This document shows positions 32,601 to 41,400 of a DNA stretch of 64,000 bases, piece by piece. Position 1 is the first letter of the stretch. Each line of letters begins with the position of its first letter. The notes beneath the pieces were generated by a model. That model ran no database searches. It was not told where the DNA came from and was given only the letters and a program-made list of their open reading frames with translations. Position numbers and translations under genes: made by a program. The DNA is from Incurvaria masculella (taxonomy: Eukaryota; Arthropoda; Insecta; Lepidoptera; Incurvariidae): NCBI GenBank assembly GCA_946894095.1, contig OX335647.2, forward strand, positions 20,354,001 to 20,418,000. The letters run 5' to 3'.

Positions 32601-34825
32601 TAAATATTGTATTAGCCATCCGCATCCACTTTTATTCGACCAAGTGCTAAGCAATGCCGCATGACTTTTGGTGTTAGTAATTCGAAGGCAAATTCTTCTT
32701 GCAATGTCTAAACCTTGCTGCATGGCCTTTATTGTTTACTGTCAGGCGATTTATTGTTTCTACCATCGCACGACGCGGAACAGGCAGGAAATACACCCGT
32801 TCACTGTCGACATTCCAAAAACCAACCGATCCTCTAGACCAACCGATCGGCATAGTTTTCGTAGCCCCCTTAAAAGTTCGAAAGCTCATGGGCGTCGTCG
32901 GGCACCTTAGGTGGTCCTGGCGTATGCCATATGCCGCGCTTAACATAAAAAAAAGTAAAACCTTGTTTTAGCCCCCCCCCCCTTTAAAGCGGAATCCTTT
33001 CTCAGCGCCTGATTGGAACTGATATTTGATTGTGTGTTAATTTTATGTAGGTTTACACGCGCAATCAGTCATCAGTATGCCCAGCGTCGGATCTAGGGGG
33101 GAGGGGAGAGAAGGGGCACATGCCCCGGGCGGCGCAGCCTAGGGGCGGAGAGTCCAGCCACAAGTCGGTACCTCTGAGGGCGGCGAATGGGCACTCTGCC
33201 CCCCCTTTTAAGAAATGTAGATCCGGGGCTGTGTATGCCATAACTCCGACGAAGAATCATGCACTCACTGTGCGAAGTCTCGGTGGTGCACGACGAAGCG
33301 CGCGCGATGTCTACGTAGCAGCGCGCGCAGGGGCCCCGCCTCTTGCGGTGGTGCCAGCAGCAACACCTCTCGCTTGCTCCGGTGAACATCCATTACCTCC
33401 TAGAACGGCACGCGGAACTCATTATTTTTTAAACAAATGCTCCATGGTTCGGAAACCATGGCAGGGTTGAAGCGGCAATAAAACATTTACCGTGTTTTTC
33501 ATCCAGTTCAATGTAGCTGTGCTAGGTCCTGTCATGGCACTTAATTCCTTCGGAAATGTGGTGTATTGGGGTTATATCATAACGGTAGCAATCCATGTCA
33601 GGTTGCATACAAAGAAATAACCGCATTGATCCATCAAACGAATTATGCCGATCGACAAGGAATGAAGACATTAATGGCTAATCCTTCACCTACTGTAATG
33701 ATATGAGCTCAACACACCGCACGGGGACTAGGTGACTTGCGATGATCTTCCTTAACATCACGGCATATTTAACTGCATCTTAAACACGAACAATTTTCAT
33801 TGCTGCTTCGATCAACGTTCATACAATTCGATTGTAATCAATTCGGGCGGCATTAACCTAGTTCATAAGGAACCGTCCGGTCGGAAATCCGAACGGTAAT
33901 CCGAAAATCTCAACGGTAAAACTGCCATCGCACGTCGAGGCGTGTCGCGCCATGATTAATTAGACATTGACCTGGCGGTGTGAAATTCTTTGATAAGGTG
34001 GTTAAAAAAAGAACAAATTTTCCACAATTCTTTTTTTAAATCTTTAATTTTAATTTTAATTTAATATAGTATAACAACTGATGAAATTTATAAAATTGAC
34101 AAAATTATGTAATATGTATACAGCTATAGGTATAAATGTACCTGAAATAAACCTTATTATTATTATTATTATTAAGTAGTTCAGTCTCCTCTCCTCCGAC
34201 CATGCTCGTATCTCTAAGCTAGAAAACTTTGCACCATCTTACAACCTAACTAAATTATATGCATGGGCCATGTTATTACGAGTTTTTTTTATCATCCAGT
34301 TCAATTTAGCCTAACTACCATGTTGTATATTGGGCTAATATCGATTGCTTGAAATTCGATAAGCTGAATGAAGCACCTCTGAGCTGTTCGGATTCCAAGT
34401 AAAACTGTAGGTCCCTTTTCTTACTTACGAGGTGGTAGGGTTAATCCCGCCCGGGTTGGTACCATCGCATTGAATGAACAATAAAAATTGTCCGTGTTTT
34501 CCATCCAGTTCAATGTAGCCGATCAATTTAAGGAATGTTCTGCCATGGCACCTAGTGCCCATGTGGTGTGTTAGGCTAATATCTGACGGTCCGTTTGGTA
34601 TTAGCTATCCATGTCTTGTTACATAAAAAAGATAGATAAAGTACCCACCGATAGATTCGAGTTGATGAAAGCGTCCAGTGTCCTCAAGTGCTCGTCGCTG
34701 TCCGTGGACACTCGGAAAGTCTGGTAGCCTTCGTAGGACTTCCTCTCGCTCTCGAGCGCGTGCGCAGATAACGCGGCGACCAACAGCACTCGGAATAGCA
34801 GCATTTTGGCGGGAATCGCGCACAT
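17453..34825 (-). CDS. Zinc carboxypeptidase, M14A type, copy A (complete, 9 exons)
   Basis: Exons are 34825-34649, 33399-33269, 31685-31613, 30511-30358, 28605-28445, 24180-24093, 22241-22039, 18709-18622 and 17637-17453; all have GT/AG borders and phases agree, giving 419 aa. Residues 1-23 are a signal peptide ([16 protein letters not shown] core); about 24-114 are the activation prodomain; the mature enzyme starts near GFSWDSYYD, leaving about 305 residues, normal for the family. Zinc ligands are H181 and E184 (GIHAREW) and H306 (ALHAAAQ). N253-R254 (DLNRNW) should bind the substrate carboxylate, C247 and C270 match the canonical disulphide, and E382 (TYEMRG) is the catalytic Glu. Family knowledge: a secreted protease that removes C-terminal residues. 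Odd: Ala and Arg replace the usual active-site Tyr198 and Tyr248. Tandem paralogue of copy B. Digestive, moulting-fluid or other role is not decided by sequence. Confidence 0.92.
17654..17868 (-). mobile_element. Short Helitron adjoining exon 9 of copy A
   Basis: Read on the minus strand it ends GAGCGGAGCCGGGTACCT...CTAG then T, the same 3' hairpin and CTAG end as the element at 26198. The 5' half has the usual CAGAAACGGCTGAACC segment. Its 3' end is 16 nt from the exon 9 acceptor. Confidence 0.7.
18622..18709 (-). CDS. Carboxypeptidase A-copy exon 8
   Basis: 88 nt, acceptor TTTTAG, donor TAT|GTAAGA. Encodes [20 protein letters not shown] and then GPATAAEIL, the family 'YxxGxxAxxIY' segment before the catalytic domain end. 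Confidence 0.9.
19445..21740 (-). pseudogene. LINE (non-LTR retrotransposon) reverse transcriptase, broken
   Basis: A 321-codon open stretch from 21731 carries RT motifs: [36 protein letters not shown] and SGVP. A stop replaces the Gln expected in GVPQG at about 20767; the same frame region then continues GSHLGPLLF and reaches the catalytic YADD. Further pieces run to about 19849. The 3' end (minus strand) finishes in an AAAT-rich tail at about 19445. It is 5' truncated (no endonuclease). Family: jockey/CR1/L2-like group, not resolved. It lies in intron 7 of copy A and is dead. Confidence 0.85.
19630..19651 (+). repeat. (GT)n microsatellite
   Basis: About 11 GT units, within the 3' part of the broken LINE. 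Confidence 0.85.
22039..22241 (-). CDS. Carboxypeptidase A-copy exon 7 (third zinc ligand)
   Basis: 203 nt. Encodes [10 protein letters not shown] (C270), FSEVET, the zinc ligand in [13 protein letters not shown] and EHIDNYDDL. The usual Ser-Tyr after this His is Ala-Ala here. Confidence 0.92.
22616..22834. mobile_element. Palindromic MITE, CTATTCCTG family
   Basis: Ends GCAGGCCTATTCCTG / CAGGAATAGGCCTGC, with inner TCAGGAATCCTGA-type repeats. Same family as 29686-29897. Confidence 0.7.
22957..24075. mobile_element. Foldback element, head-to-head form, 10-bp target duplication
   Basis: GGGGGAACGGCAGAACGTC at the left recurs inverted near the right end, where GTGAATACGAC follows. The arms, about 500 bp each, are filled with ATTATACG/CGTATAAT motifs. 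The flanks are TCCTACTGGT at 22947-22956 and 24076-24085. No coding capacity. It starts 17 bp into the intron after exon 6 of copy A. Confidence 0.75.
24093..24180 (-). CDS. Carboxypeptidase A-copy exon 6 (substrate carboxylate site)
   Basis: 88 nt. DRMWRKSRS and [16 protein letters not shown] carry R237, C247, N253 and R254. The donor GTACGTAACC is only 17 bp from a foldback element that occupies the start of the intron. Confidence 0.92.
25249..25445 (-). repeat. GACG-type lepidopteran repeat
   Basis: TTAGGGTTGCGTACCCAAAG, CGTCCGTCCATCTGTCC and GCAGCTGAAATTTTCACAGA; one end missing. Confidence 0.65.
25547..25570 (+). repeat. (ATGG)n microsatellite
   Basis: Five to six ATGG units followed by GTTTGTTACTCTTTCACGT, a usual Helitron-type or SINE-like repeat start. 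Confidence 0.8.
25690..25910. other. GC-rich, CpG-rich island inside an intron
   Basis: About 220 bp, with a core (25740-25830) almost entirely G and C, within AT-rich intron 5 of copy A. No long open frame or promoter motif is visible; it follows directly on a Helitron-type repeat start, so it may be transposon cargo. Confidence 0.5.
26198..27457 (+). mobile_element. Non-autonomous Helitron
   Basis: Starts TCTATACTAATAATA after an A and ends CCGAGCGAAGCCGGGTACC...CTAG before a T, with a CCCG/CGGG hairpin just before CTAG: the Helitron TC...CTRR layout with A/T insertion. About 1.26 kb, no coding capacity, split by an inner TTAA-flanked MITE. It lies in intron 5 of carboxypeptidase copy A. 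Confidence 0.75.
26930..27292. mobile_element. TTAA-flanked MITE, family 1 (inside a Helitron)
   Basis: Terminal inverted repeats AAGGCTGTTCCGACCCAT / ATGGGTCGGAACATCCTT, flanked on both sides by TTAA (26926-26929, 27293-27296), the piggyBac-type target duplication. No open frame. Confidence 0.8.
28135..28347 (+). mobile_element. SINE copy, short
   Basis: GGGGCTAGAGACTTGCCTTT head remnant, then the body TTTTCCATCCAGTTCAATGT and CCATCCATGTCAGGTT with an A run. It ends about 100 bp from the donor of exon 5 of copy A. Confidence 0.6.
28445..28605 (-). CDS. Carboxypeptidase A-copy exon 5 (zinc motif HxxE)
   Basis: 161 nt. Encodes [10 protein letters not shown] with zinc ligands H181 and E184, then [13 protein letters not shown], the NPDGY landmark. 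Donor ACG|GTGAGT. Confidence 0.94.
28862..29165 (+). repeat. GACG-type repeat, with extra partial head
   Basis: A first head (28862-28920, GGCTAAGTGCGAATCGAACT) is followed by a second (28936-, AAACCGGCCAAGTGTGAGTC) and the end AATAGGGTTCCGTT. The (GACG)n block is reduced to ACGGACAGCGG. Confidence 0.6.
29686..29897. mobile_element. Palindromic MITE, CTATTCCTG family
   Basis: Arms TCTATTCCTGGCATTCAGTA and its complement at the right; the core GATTTTCTTGACGAAAA is shared with the copy at 22616. A third, more degraded relative is near 18300-18430. Confidence 0.7.
30001..30303. mobile_element. Palindromic MITE carrying a tRNA-like core
   Basis: Arms of about 80 bp, nearly perfect: TTAATTTGAGTTTCAGCGAC through AAAAGTATTGGTCGTGA and their complement at the right. 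The centre holds the tRNA-like sequence at 30087-30160. It lies 55 bp past the donor of exon 4 of copy A. Confidence 0.75.
30087..30160 (-). tRNA. tRNA-Thr(TGT)-like gene or pseudogene inside a MITE
   Basis: 74 nt fold as a cloverleaf: acceptor GTCGGGA/TTCCGAC pairs 7 of 7 (one G-T), D stem GCTC/GAGC 4 of 4, anticodon stem and T stem 4 of 5 each, T loop TTCAAGT. The anticodon loop CATGTAA gives TGT. Position 33 is A instead of the near-invariant T and two stems have mismatches, so it is probably not a working tRNA. Confidence 0.6.
30358..30511 (-). CDS. Carboxypeptidase A-copy exon 4
   Basis: 154 nt, acceptor TTTTACAG. Encodes [16 protein letters not shown] and the family landmark [15 protein letters not shown], ending at IVIES. 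Two N-glycosylation sequons (NST, NIT) are present. Confidence 0.92.
30713..30845. mobile_element. Short palindromic repeat
   Basis: AAAGATAAGATTTAAATACC...TTAACCCGACGTTTCGAA is mirrored by TTTGAAACGTTGGGTTAA...GGTATTTACATCTTATCTTT. Confidence 0.55.
31318..31500 (+). mobile_element. SINE body fragment
   Basis: AAACCGCCCGGGTGAAG, TTTTCCATTC and AAGGAAGGTGCACCTAG follow the SINE body order; diverged. Confidence 0.45.
31613..31685 (-). CDS. Carboxypeptidase A-copy exon 3 (pro/mature junction)
   Basis: 73 nt, acceptor TGTTCCAG, donor CGT|GTATGT. Encodes [20 protein letters not shown]; basic residues R110, K111 and K114 just before [12 protein letters not shown] are plausible activation-cleavage sites. 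Confidence 0.88.
33269..33399 (-). CDS. Carboxypeptidase A-copy exon 2 (prodomain)
   Basis: 131 nt, acceptor GTTCTAG, donor GCA|GTGAGT. Encodes [19 protein letters not shown] and an Arg-rich helix ending HRDFA-Q; GC-rich like its counterpart in copy B. Confidence 0.88.
33436..33625 (+). mobile_element. SINE body copy
   Basis: TGCTCCATGGTTCGGAAACC, ATCCAGTTCAATGTAGC, GTCATGGCACTTAATTCC and CCATGTCAGGTTGCATA. It ends 37 bp from exon 2 of copy A. Confidence 0.6.
33700..33900 (-). mobile_element. SINE body, degraded, inverted
   Basis: ACAATTTTCATTGCTGCTTC and TTCGGGCGGCATTAACC are the complement of the SINE body; the rest is decayed. Confidence 0.4.
34262..34632 (+). mobile_element. SINE copy plus partial copy
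   Basis: A short fragment (34262-34345, CATCCAGTTCAATTTAGCC) precedes a fuller copy (34380-34632: TAGGTCCC, GGTAGGGTTAATCCCGCCC, CCATCCAGTTCAATGTAGCC). It ends 17 bp from the donor of exon 1 of copy A. Confidence 0.6.
34649..34825 (-). CDS. Carboxypeptidase A-copy exon 1 (signal peptide, prodomain start)
   Basis: 59 codons, donor TCG|GTGGGT, phase 0. MCAIPAK precedes a second Met that opens the hydrophobic core; the first ATG is chosen because it is kept in copy B (MYSIPAK). Prodomain strand YEGYQTFRV follows. Confidence 0.9.
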
Positions 34826-34923
34826 TTCGAGGAATTATTTATCGAGGAAACTGCCGCTTGAGCAAAACAACTCGACTTGGTCGGGTCCTGGGCAGCACTA
34901 GGTAGTTGACACTCATTTGTTTG

Positions 34924-34931
34924 TATTTATA
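34924..34931 (-). promoter_or_regulatory. TATA box of carboxypeptidase copy A
   Basis: TATAAATA lies 99 bp upstream of the ATG. The same box, followed by a shared CTAGTGCTG-CCAGGA block near the likely start site, occurs at the matching place in copy B, so it is conserved across the duplication. Confidence 0.65.
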
Positions 34932-37052
34932 TGTGAAAATTATCGTTTACATGTATGTATTAGCATGTATGAATGCAAGTGTGATATGTCTGCCGATTAT
35001 TTAAAAATTCTTTGAACTGATTGTAAAATATTCACCATTGCGCTATAGTATATGGCTGATGCAAAACTTTTCTTCTCATAGGAAATGAAGTATAATCTAT
35101 GTAAGTAGTACTTCGACTGCATAGTTTTTTCTGTTATGAGAACCCAAATGTGTATTTATGCACCGTATTTTATGTAAACGAATAAAATATTTAAAATAAT
35201 TTGATAGACCGTAGAAGTGTGTATTACCATATAAAAATACTACGCTATAGCTCTCTTACTATTAACATTTCTTATTCCCCTGGTCATCCTCAGAACAGTT
35301 ATTCCAGACGCAAAGGTATATGATTCATTATTAATAATGTTGGAATAGTGACTAGGAATTAAACCTACGTTCATTAGTCTTCTAACTCTCTCCGAGTCGG
35401 GGTCACACGATTCACTGATTGTCAAAACCACTGATAGCTAATCAATGCGATTTGGTCGCCATTTTTAAACGTGAGTAATAAGATACCGCCATCATTAGTA
35501 GTGTTTTTGACAGCTAGAAATACCGGAGAAATAGCGATGGTATAAATATTTATTTGTTATAAAATTAGACATTAAAAGAGTCACTATCTAGAACTGAATT
35601 CATTTAAAAAAGTTTTTAAGATATTTGTATGGAGTCCCATTTTTGTCTACCCTTATTTTAACGATCGACTTATTTCTATTTATTTACTCTTTGTGTTTTA
35701 GATAAATCCTCCAAAGGCCATCCTTTATATAACGCAGTCAGTAATCTATTACCATCTCTCAATATGGCGTCTTGCCAGGAAACCGACAACCAAGATTGTG
35801 TAATCGTCATTAAAACTATGAAAAATTATTTCGATCTTGTTTCCAGGTTGGTAGAAATTAACTATCGAAATAGACAATTATCGTTAATTTGACGCACTCA
35901 TATTGTTAAATTACCATTTATGTGGGTGATTAAGTCGAACCGTATCTAGTGCTATCTTTTTAAGTCGAGATGACGCATGACGAGATGACCCACATAACCG
36001 CATGCATTTTATCAAATTAATAGTCCGCCAACGGGAAAAGTTAACGTCACCAAACCTACAGTAAGCAAAGTGCAAAATTCTAATGCAAAATAAACCAACA
36101 ACTTTTTCCCAATTTTTTTTTACAAAATAGTAAACACATTTCGGGAAAATTATCCCGTCTTATTCTGATTTTACTTTTTCTTATTTAAAAAAATGCATAA
36201 ATTGTGGCTTTGAAAAATCGAACGAGACAAATCTGACGAATTAGGAAATATGTGCATAAAAGAACTATTTTTCAAAAATAATAAATAGGTTTTAAGAGCC
36301 GATAGACGACGACATTTTCATGGCTATTGGTGACGTCGTGGTTTAAGTTTATTAATTATTCAAAAAATTGTAGATAAAAAGATTCTGAAAAAAGATTACT
36401 GTTTCCGAAGTTGTATAGACAGGTTTCAGGGTATGCTCTAATGCTTTCTGAGCTAGTCTTTCCGCATCTTCCCGTAGTTCCTGCCATCCGGGATCGCTTT
36501 CACAGACCGTTTTGTGAATAAAATCATGGGGGGGGGGGGCGGCCGCCCAAAAGTCAAGAAAAACTATCCTTCCTTTACATAAACATCTTTGAACTTAAAA
36601 AAATGTAGACCACGTAGACTGCCTGTTTTCTAGATTAAATATGAATCACAATAATGATTTTTTTTTAAATACAAGTGATATAATACAATTTAGCAACACA
36701 ATTTTTTCAAAGTAATAAAATAAAAAATAAGTAAAATAATTGAAATAAAATTAAGCTGAATAAAATATCTCCTTTAATTTAGATTTTATATTTTGCCAAA
36801 CTGCCCAGAACTCTTGCTGACTTGCCCCGCTGAATAGCAAGTGCTATCCGTGGTTGAAGAAATCTTTTTGGATTTTTGTCTCCGGATCATTCAAATAATT
36901 TAGAGCCTAAAATGGTGGGCTTCCTTGCTCCGAGAGACAAGGATCTCAACAGAGAAAGCAATACATTTGTAGCTTAGCCTTATTGTCGAGTACTTCAGGT
37001 GTTTGGAGCGAGCCGCTGATTCGGCGGCTGCGCCAGCCATCCGGGAAGATGG

Positions 37053-37102
37053 GAAGATACGTTGGCCGCATCACATGGTTCCCATGTGATGCGGCCAACG
37101 TA
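37053..37102. repeat. Near-perfect 23-bp-arm palindrome
   Basis: GATACGTTGGCCGCATCACA at the left is mirrored at the right around a loop of about 3 nt. Far longer than chance; cruciform-capable. No gene around it is recognised. Confidence 0.85.
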
Positions 37103-37394
37103 TCCACACCTATGCCGTCCGTCCAACATTGCCTTACCTTTCGATCATGGAATCAGCGTCATCCCATCTGGCCTTTTCCCGTCATCTCTGTTAGGCCCCA
37201 TTGGATCGAGTATAGAAGGATTGTTGCTCGAGCTCAATGCTCTTTTAGTAATATTTTTGAGCTCAAAATGACAAGAGAACCTACCGGCACATTGACGACA
37301 GCTAAGACTATGACGCCCGACTTAGATTCCACAAATACATGAGTGGGGTTGACAAATATCACATCCCAAACGGAGCGCAACTGCGATTCGTAGG

Positions 37395-37550
37395 GCCGAG
37401 TGCACGAAATGACAAAAAATCAAAATCAACGTCAAAGTATGATCAAACATGTCACTTTGTGTGGACAGTATGGAAGGAACTTTATGCGGTTCACTAAAAG
37501 TGACGTGTTTGAAGATTGATTAACTCAGCCGTTTCTTCGTGCAACCGGGG
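37395..37550 (+). mobile_element. Small MITE with TGCACGAA ends, copy 1
   Basis: Starts CCGAGTGCACGAAATGAC and ends CTTCGTGCAACCGGGGC; the body with CACTAAAAGTGACGTGTTTGA matches 42690-42850 in the opposite orientation. Confidence 0.6.
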
Positions 37551-38213
37551 CGTATAGAGTGTTATTGTCCATTTGTGTACCGGTATGGGGTGAAGAGATA
37601 GCGTTGAGCCAGCAGGCGGACTCGTGAGTGGAGACAGCTCTAATACGTGCCTGCTCCTCACTCGACTAGTGAGCCAGAAATGCCAGAATTGAATTACTTT
37701 AAACAATGGGCTGTCCCAATTTTGTGTTTGTTTTATAACCTATACCAATGGTAGTTTGTTGGTTGGCATTGAATTAAATTATATGATCACTCTAATCTGA
37801 GCATAGTAGGTATTTCAAAATCGGCTTTCTTGTTTAGGAGCTTGAAAAATGAAAAAACTCAAGCATGCATTGCATTAGGCACCTGTATAACATTTGAGCT
37901 AACATATATATTCGGAACAGTGGGCACGTCAAGGAATAAAAATAATGATTTGACTGATATAACTTATTTTTTATTATAATGTTAAATCACATGAGATGTT
38001 GTAATATGAAGAATAAAATCTAGTAATTTTGTACATCGAGTGTTTTGTATCAATTACACCTTAAAGCTATTACCCATAACATTATTTTCATTAACTCAGA
38101 AGATTCTTGAATTAATTAATTAACACTAATGCTACTGCGTGTAAAATTTAAGCATTTGAGATGAGAAAAATCATCATGATTATGATATCGAGGCACTGTA
38201 TTGTTACAGGCGC

Positions 38214-38404
38214 TTATGTTGAGAAGTATCCCATATTCGTGGCCTCGGTGAGGAGACCACACAGCATGCGGACCAGCTCGCGTCCTTGCTCGGGGATTCG
38301 TTCGGGTGGCCAGACGAAGTCGACGCCTCTCATCTCGTACATGAACACAAGACGCGTGCCCAGAGCCTCGCGTACCCAATCTATGCTGGCACCGGACACC
38401 TCGT
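38214..38404 (-). CDS. Carboxypeptidase B-copy exon 9 (catalytic Glu, stop)
   Basis: 191 nt. Encodes [22 protein letters not shown] (E383) and ends NMGYFST then TAA; two residues longer than copy A. An hAT-like MITE begins 59 bp into the intron upstream of the acceptor. Confidence 0.93.
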
Positions 38405-41400
38405 CTGCAGACAAAGTATGTGTTATCGTTCTTTCTTTATATAGCTGCTATAAGGATCTAGATCAGAGGTTCTCAAACTTATTTTGTCTACCGCCCACTT
38501 TGAGAATCCATTATTTTCCAGCGCCCCCCAAAATGTTTAGCTTTACCACATTTTATAAATTACAATCACAATGATTATCTAACACATTTAATTTAATGAT
38601 ATAATTATAGCATGCCACATGAGTGTACTATTATATCTTGTTAGCTTAAACGAAACTTTGTAAATAATATATAGCAAAATAATTGATATAGTTTAGCAAG
38701 TAGGTTTTCGTTCTTGTTTAAAGTAGGTAAGTACTATAAAATATCAGATAAACACAAATCTCCTATCGCCCCTCTAAACAACTTCAACGCCCACTAATTA
38801 CCTCTGAGCCCTGCACCGCCCCCTGTAGGCCTCTAGCGCCCACAAGGGGGCGTTATCGCCCACTTTAAGAAAGACGGATCTAGATGATCGGTTTGTTCAT
38901 ATTTTGATCGACAGTAAATGGGTGCATTTCTTGCCATTTCCGCGTTGAGAGATGGTAGGAAAATTGCTTATCATAATATAATGTGTCCTTACGTAATATC
39001 TCTGCAGCTGTGCCGGGCCCTCTGTATTTGACGCCATTGACCTTTTCGCCGTATTGCAATGATACCTTGCCCATTTGAATCTACAACATAACAAGAAATG
39101 TTTTATGAGTATGCCAAAATCTCGTTGATTCATAAATAATGTATACGCATTATTATTTCATGCATAAATATATTGATCAAAGTTACCAAATTATTTAATG
39201 GTCCCAAATTCATGTTTTGTGCATGGAAAATGTAATCCAAATAATATCTGGCAAGGCTGGTCCTCTAGCACAAGCCTAGCTAAGTTGATGACCAGCTGTA
39301 TATCTGTATTAGTTGCAACTTTCTTTATTTTTATACTTTTTTTCTTTATGCAGTAAATATATTTAATTTGAATTTGAACCGTAAATAGACCACCTGGTTG
39401 GGCCATTTTGACTCATCTCTATTAAAATTAGCCACCGTTATTATTTGGCGGGATAGCGCGCAATTTCAAACACACCACGCTTAGCATTACACGTTCCTTC
39501 CCGCTCACACGCTTCAAGAGAGCAGAGAGAAGAGCATCGACCGCGAAAACGCGAGCCGATGCACCAAAAAACAAACATCTTTTGTAATGGCGTCCGGTCA
39601 CGCGCGCGAAGAGCCTCTCCGCACAAGAAAATTAACTATTATCCGCTACATCATCGCAACGTGATTGAACTGTGTCCTCATCAAGGTAGGAAGCCAAGAA
39701 GAGTGTTTCGTGAGTGGTTGGCGAAGGGGGATCCTGCGAAGCGGCGTCCCTACAGTGCACGCGCCACTCAGCTGTCGAAGGCATCGGGCATCGTCGAGGT
39801 TAGTCCCTAGTTTTCCCACCACCACCTCAGTGGGTATTAATTAAGTACACGATTGTGTCTCAATAAATTAATAAGTAGGGAGAGTAGTCGTAGTGTTGTG
39901 GATTTACTCAGGGAGTTGGAGTAACGAAACACAATCAAAATATGCGCGTTGGCGTGCAGTCACATACACGTGCAGGTTCTCTGGCGTGCCGAATGGACTT
40001 CTATATACTTCAATAAATAAATTGTTTGGGACAGACAGACTGAGAGTGATAGGGGTAGATATAACTGTAATTATATAATAATCTTCTGGTTATCGATATA
40101 ATAAATGCTGTCGGAGCAGAGCATAAGCAACATCTATACGCGGGAGTAGTTGACACGAGTCGGTCCTCTGGCGCCCTCACGTTGCAGGCGTGTGAGATTA
40201 TTTCCACCTCATGGAAGAGGTCGACTGACTCTCAATCTATGGTGGTAGTAATATACAAGGTCGTCGTATTTATCGATATGATCAGAGGTTTCAGATTAGT
40301 AACCGGAAGCCGCTGGACAAATTTTCGATTTTTTATCGGCGCCTTTAGAGTCGCGCGTGCACCAGCCGAGATGAAGCCCGGAAAAAAGTGGCAACCCTAT
40401 ACGCCCGCACCTGCACCTACTCCTGAGTTGCAGAATTCCCCACTACTAGTACGCAGCGCACTCGGCTCGTAGCAGGATCTCACGAGCAAACTTCTGCACC
40501 ACGTTGGCGCTTCCAAGGTGCGCGCGAGTACGTTTCACACTATTGCGGGTATGAACTATGCACATCAACCGTCAGCCTGCATTAAAAATAACAACAAAGG
40601 ACTGATACAATGACGCTGGTGCATGCCCAACGGCCATCCGCATAGAAATAATAATGCAATTAGATGTTTAGGCCCTTTAGCGCTCATATAACGAGCAAGC
40701 GAACTCATAGACTAGGAGGTGGCGACAAAAATGGGAACGATAACGTAAATGGCTGAAACTGGGTTCACAGGATAAAGATCAACCCTCTGAAACTAAATGC
40801 GTCAGTCTGCCTGTGCCAAGTGGTTGCGTTACCTAGATAAGGCGCCTGAAAAAGTAGTTATGGTGACAAAAAATATATATGATAAGGTAAATGGCTGCAA
40901 ATAACGAAGCATGACAGTATCAGTACATACTTGCTTAGCAATACCAAAACTGATCAAAGCTTTGGATGCATTTCGTAGTTATAGGCGATTTAGGTTACAG
41001 ATATAACTTTAGGTATATTTAAGTATTTAATTAAGTAACCGTCTGGTTATTGTTGTATAAATAATAGGTATCAATGTTTCTAGACAATCAGTATATTCAT
41101 CAGCAGGTACAAACCAACATATATTTTATATAGCCAATCTAGATAACGCAACCACTTGGCACAGGCAGACCGACATATTTAGCATCAGAGGGTTGGTCTC
41201 TAACATGTGAACCCAAATTCAGCCATTTACCTTATCGTGACCAAAAATGTCGTGACCTCCCGGAATATCATTTTCACCTCATCAGAGACGAGATTGAAAC
41301 AGAGGTTTTGTAGTAATTGTCGATATGCTCAGTGAAGTCCAGGGTCACGTTCATGGCACGCTTTTATCTAGCCCGGTTGCATGCTGCGGGAATGAGTTCC

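Larger units (their letters stand above)
34932..38213. other. Intergenic DNA between the two carboxypeptidase genes
   Basis: About 3.3 kb upstream of copy A and downstream of copy B. Holds the palindrome at 37053 and a small MITE at 37395. The first bases after the copy B stop resemble the copy A 3' end (AATCATGATGATTTTT in both on the minus strand). No other gene seen. Confidence 0.5.

Noticed and set aside
32674..32971. Overlapping frames of 80-90 codons on both strands.
   Set aside because: The stretch 32758-32850 recurs inverted at 38878-38965, so it is a dispersed repeat.
36983..37342. 119-codon plus-strand frame across the palindrome.
   Set aside because: The inverted repeat forces open frames on both strands; no family similarity recognised.
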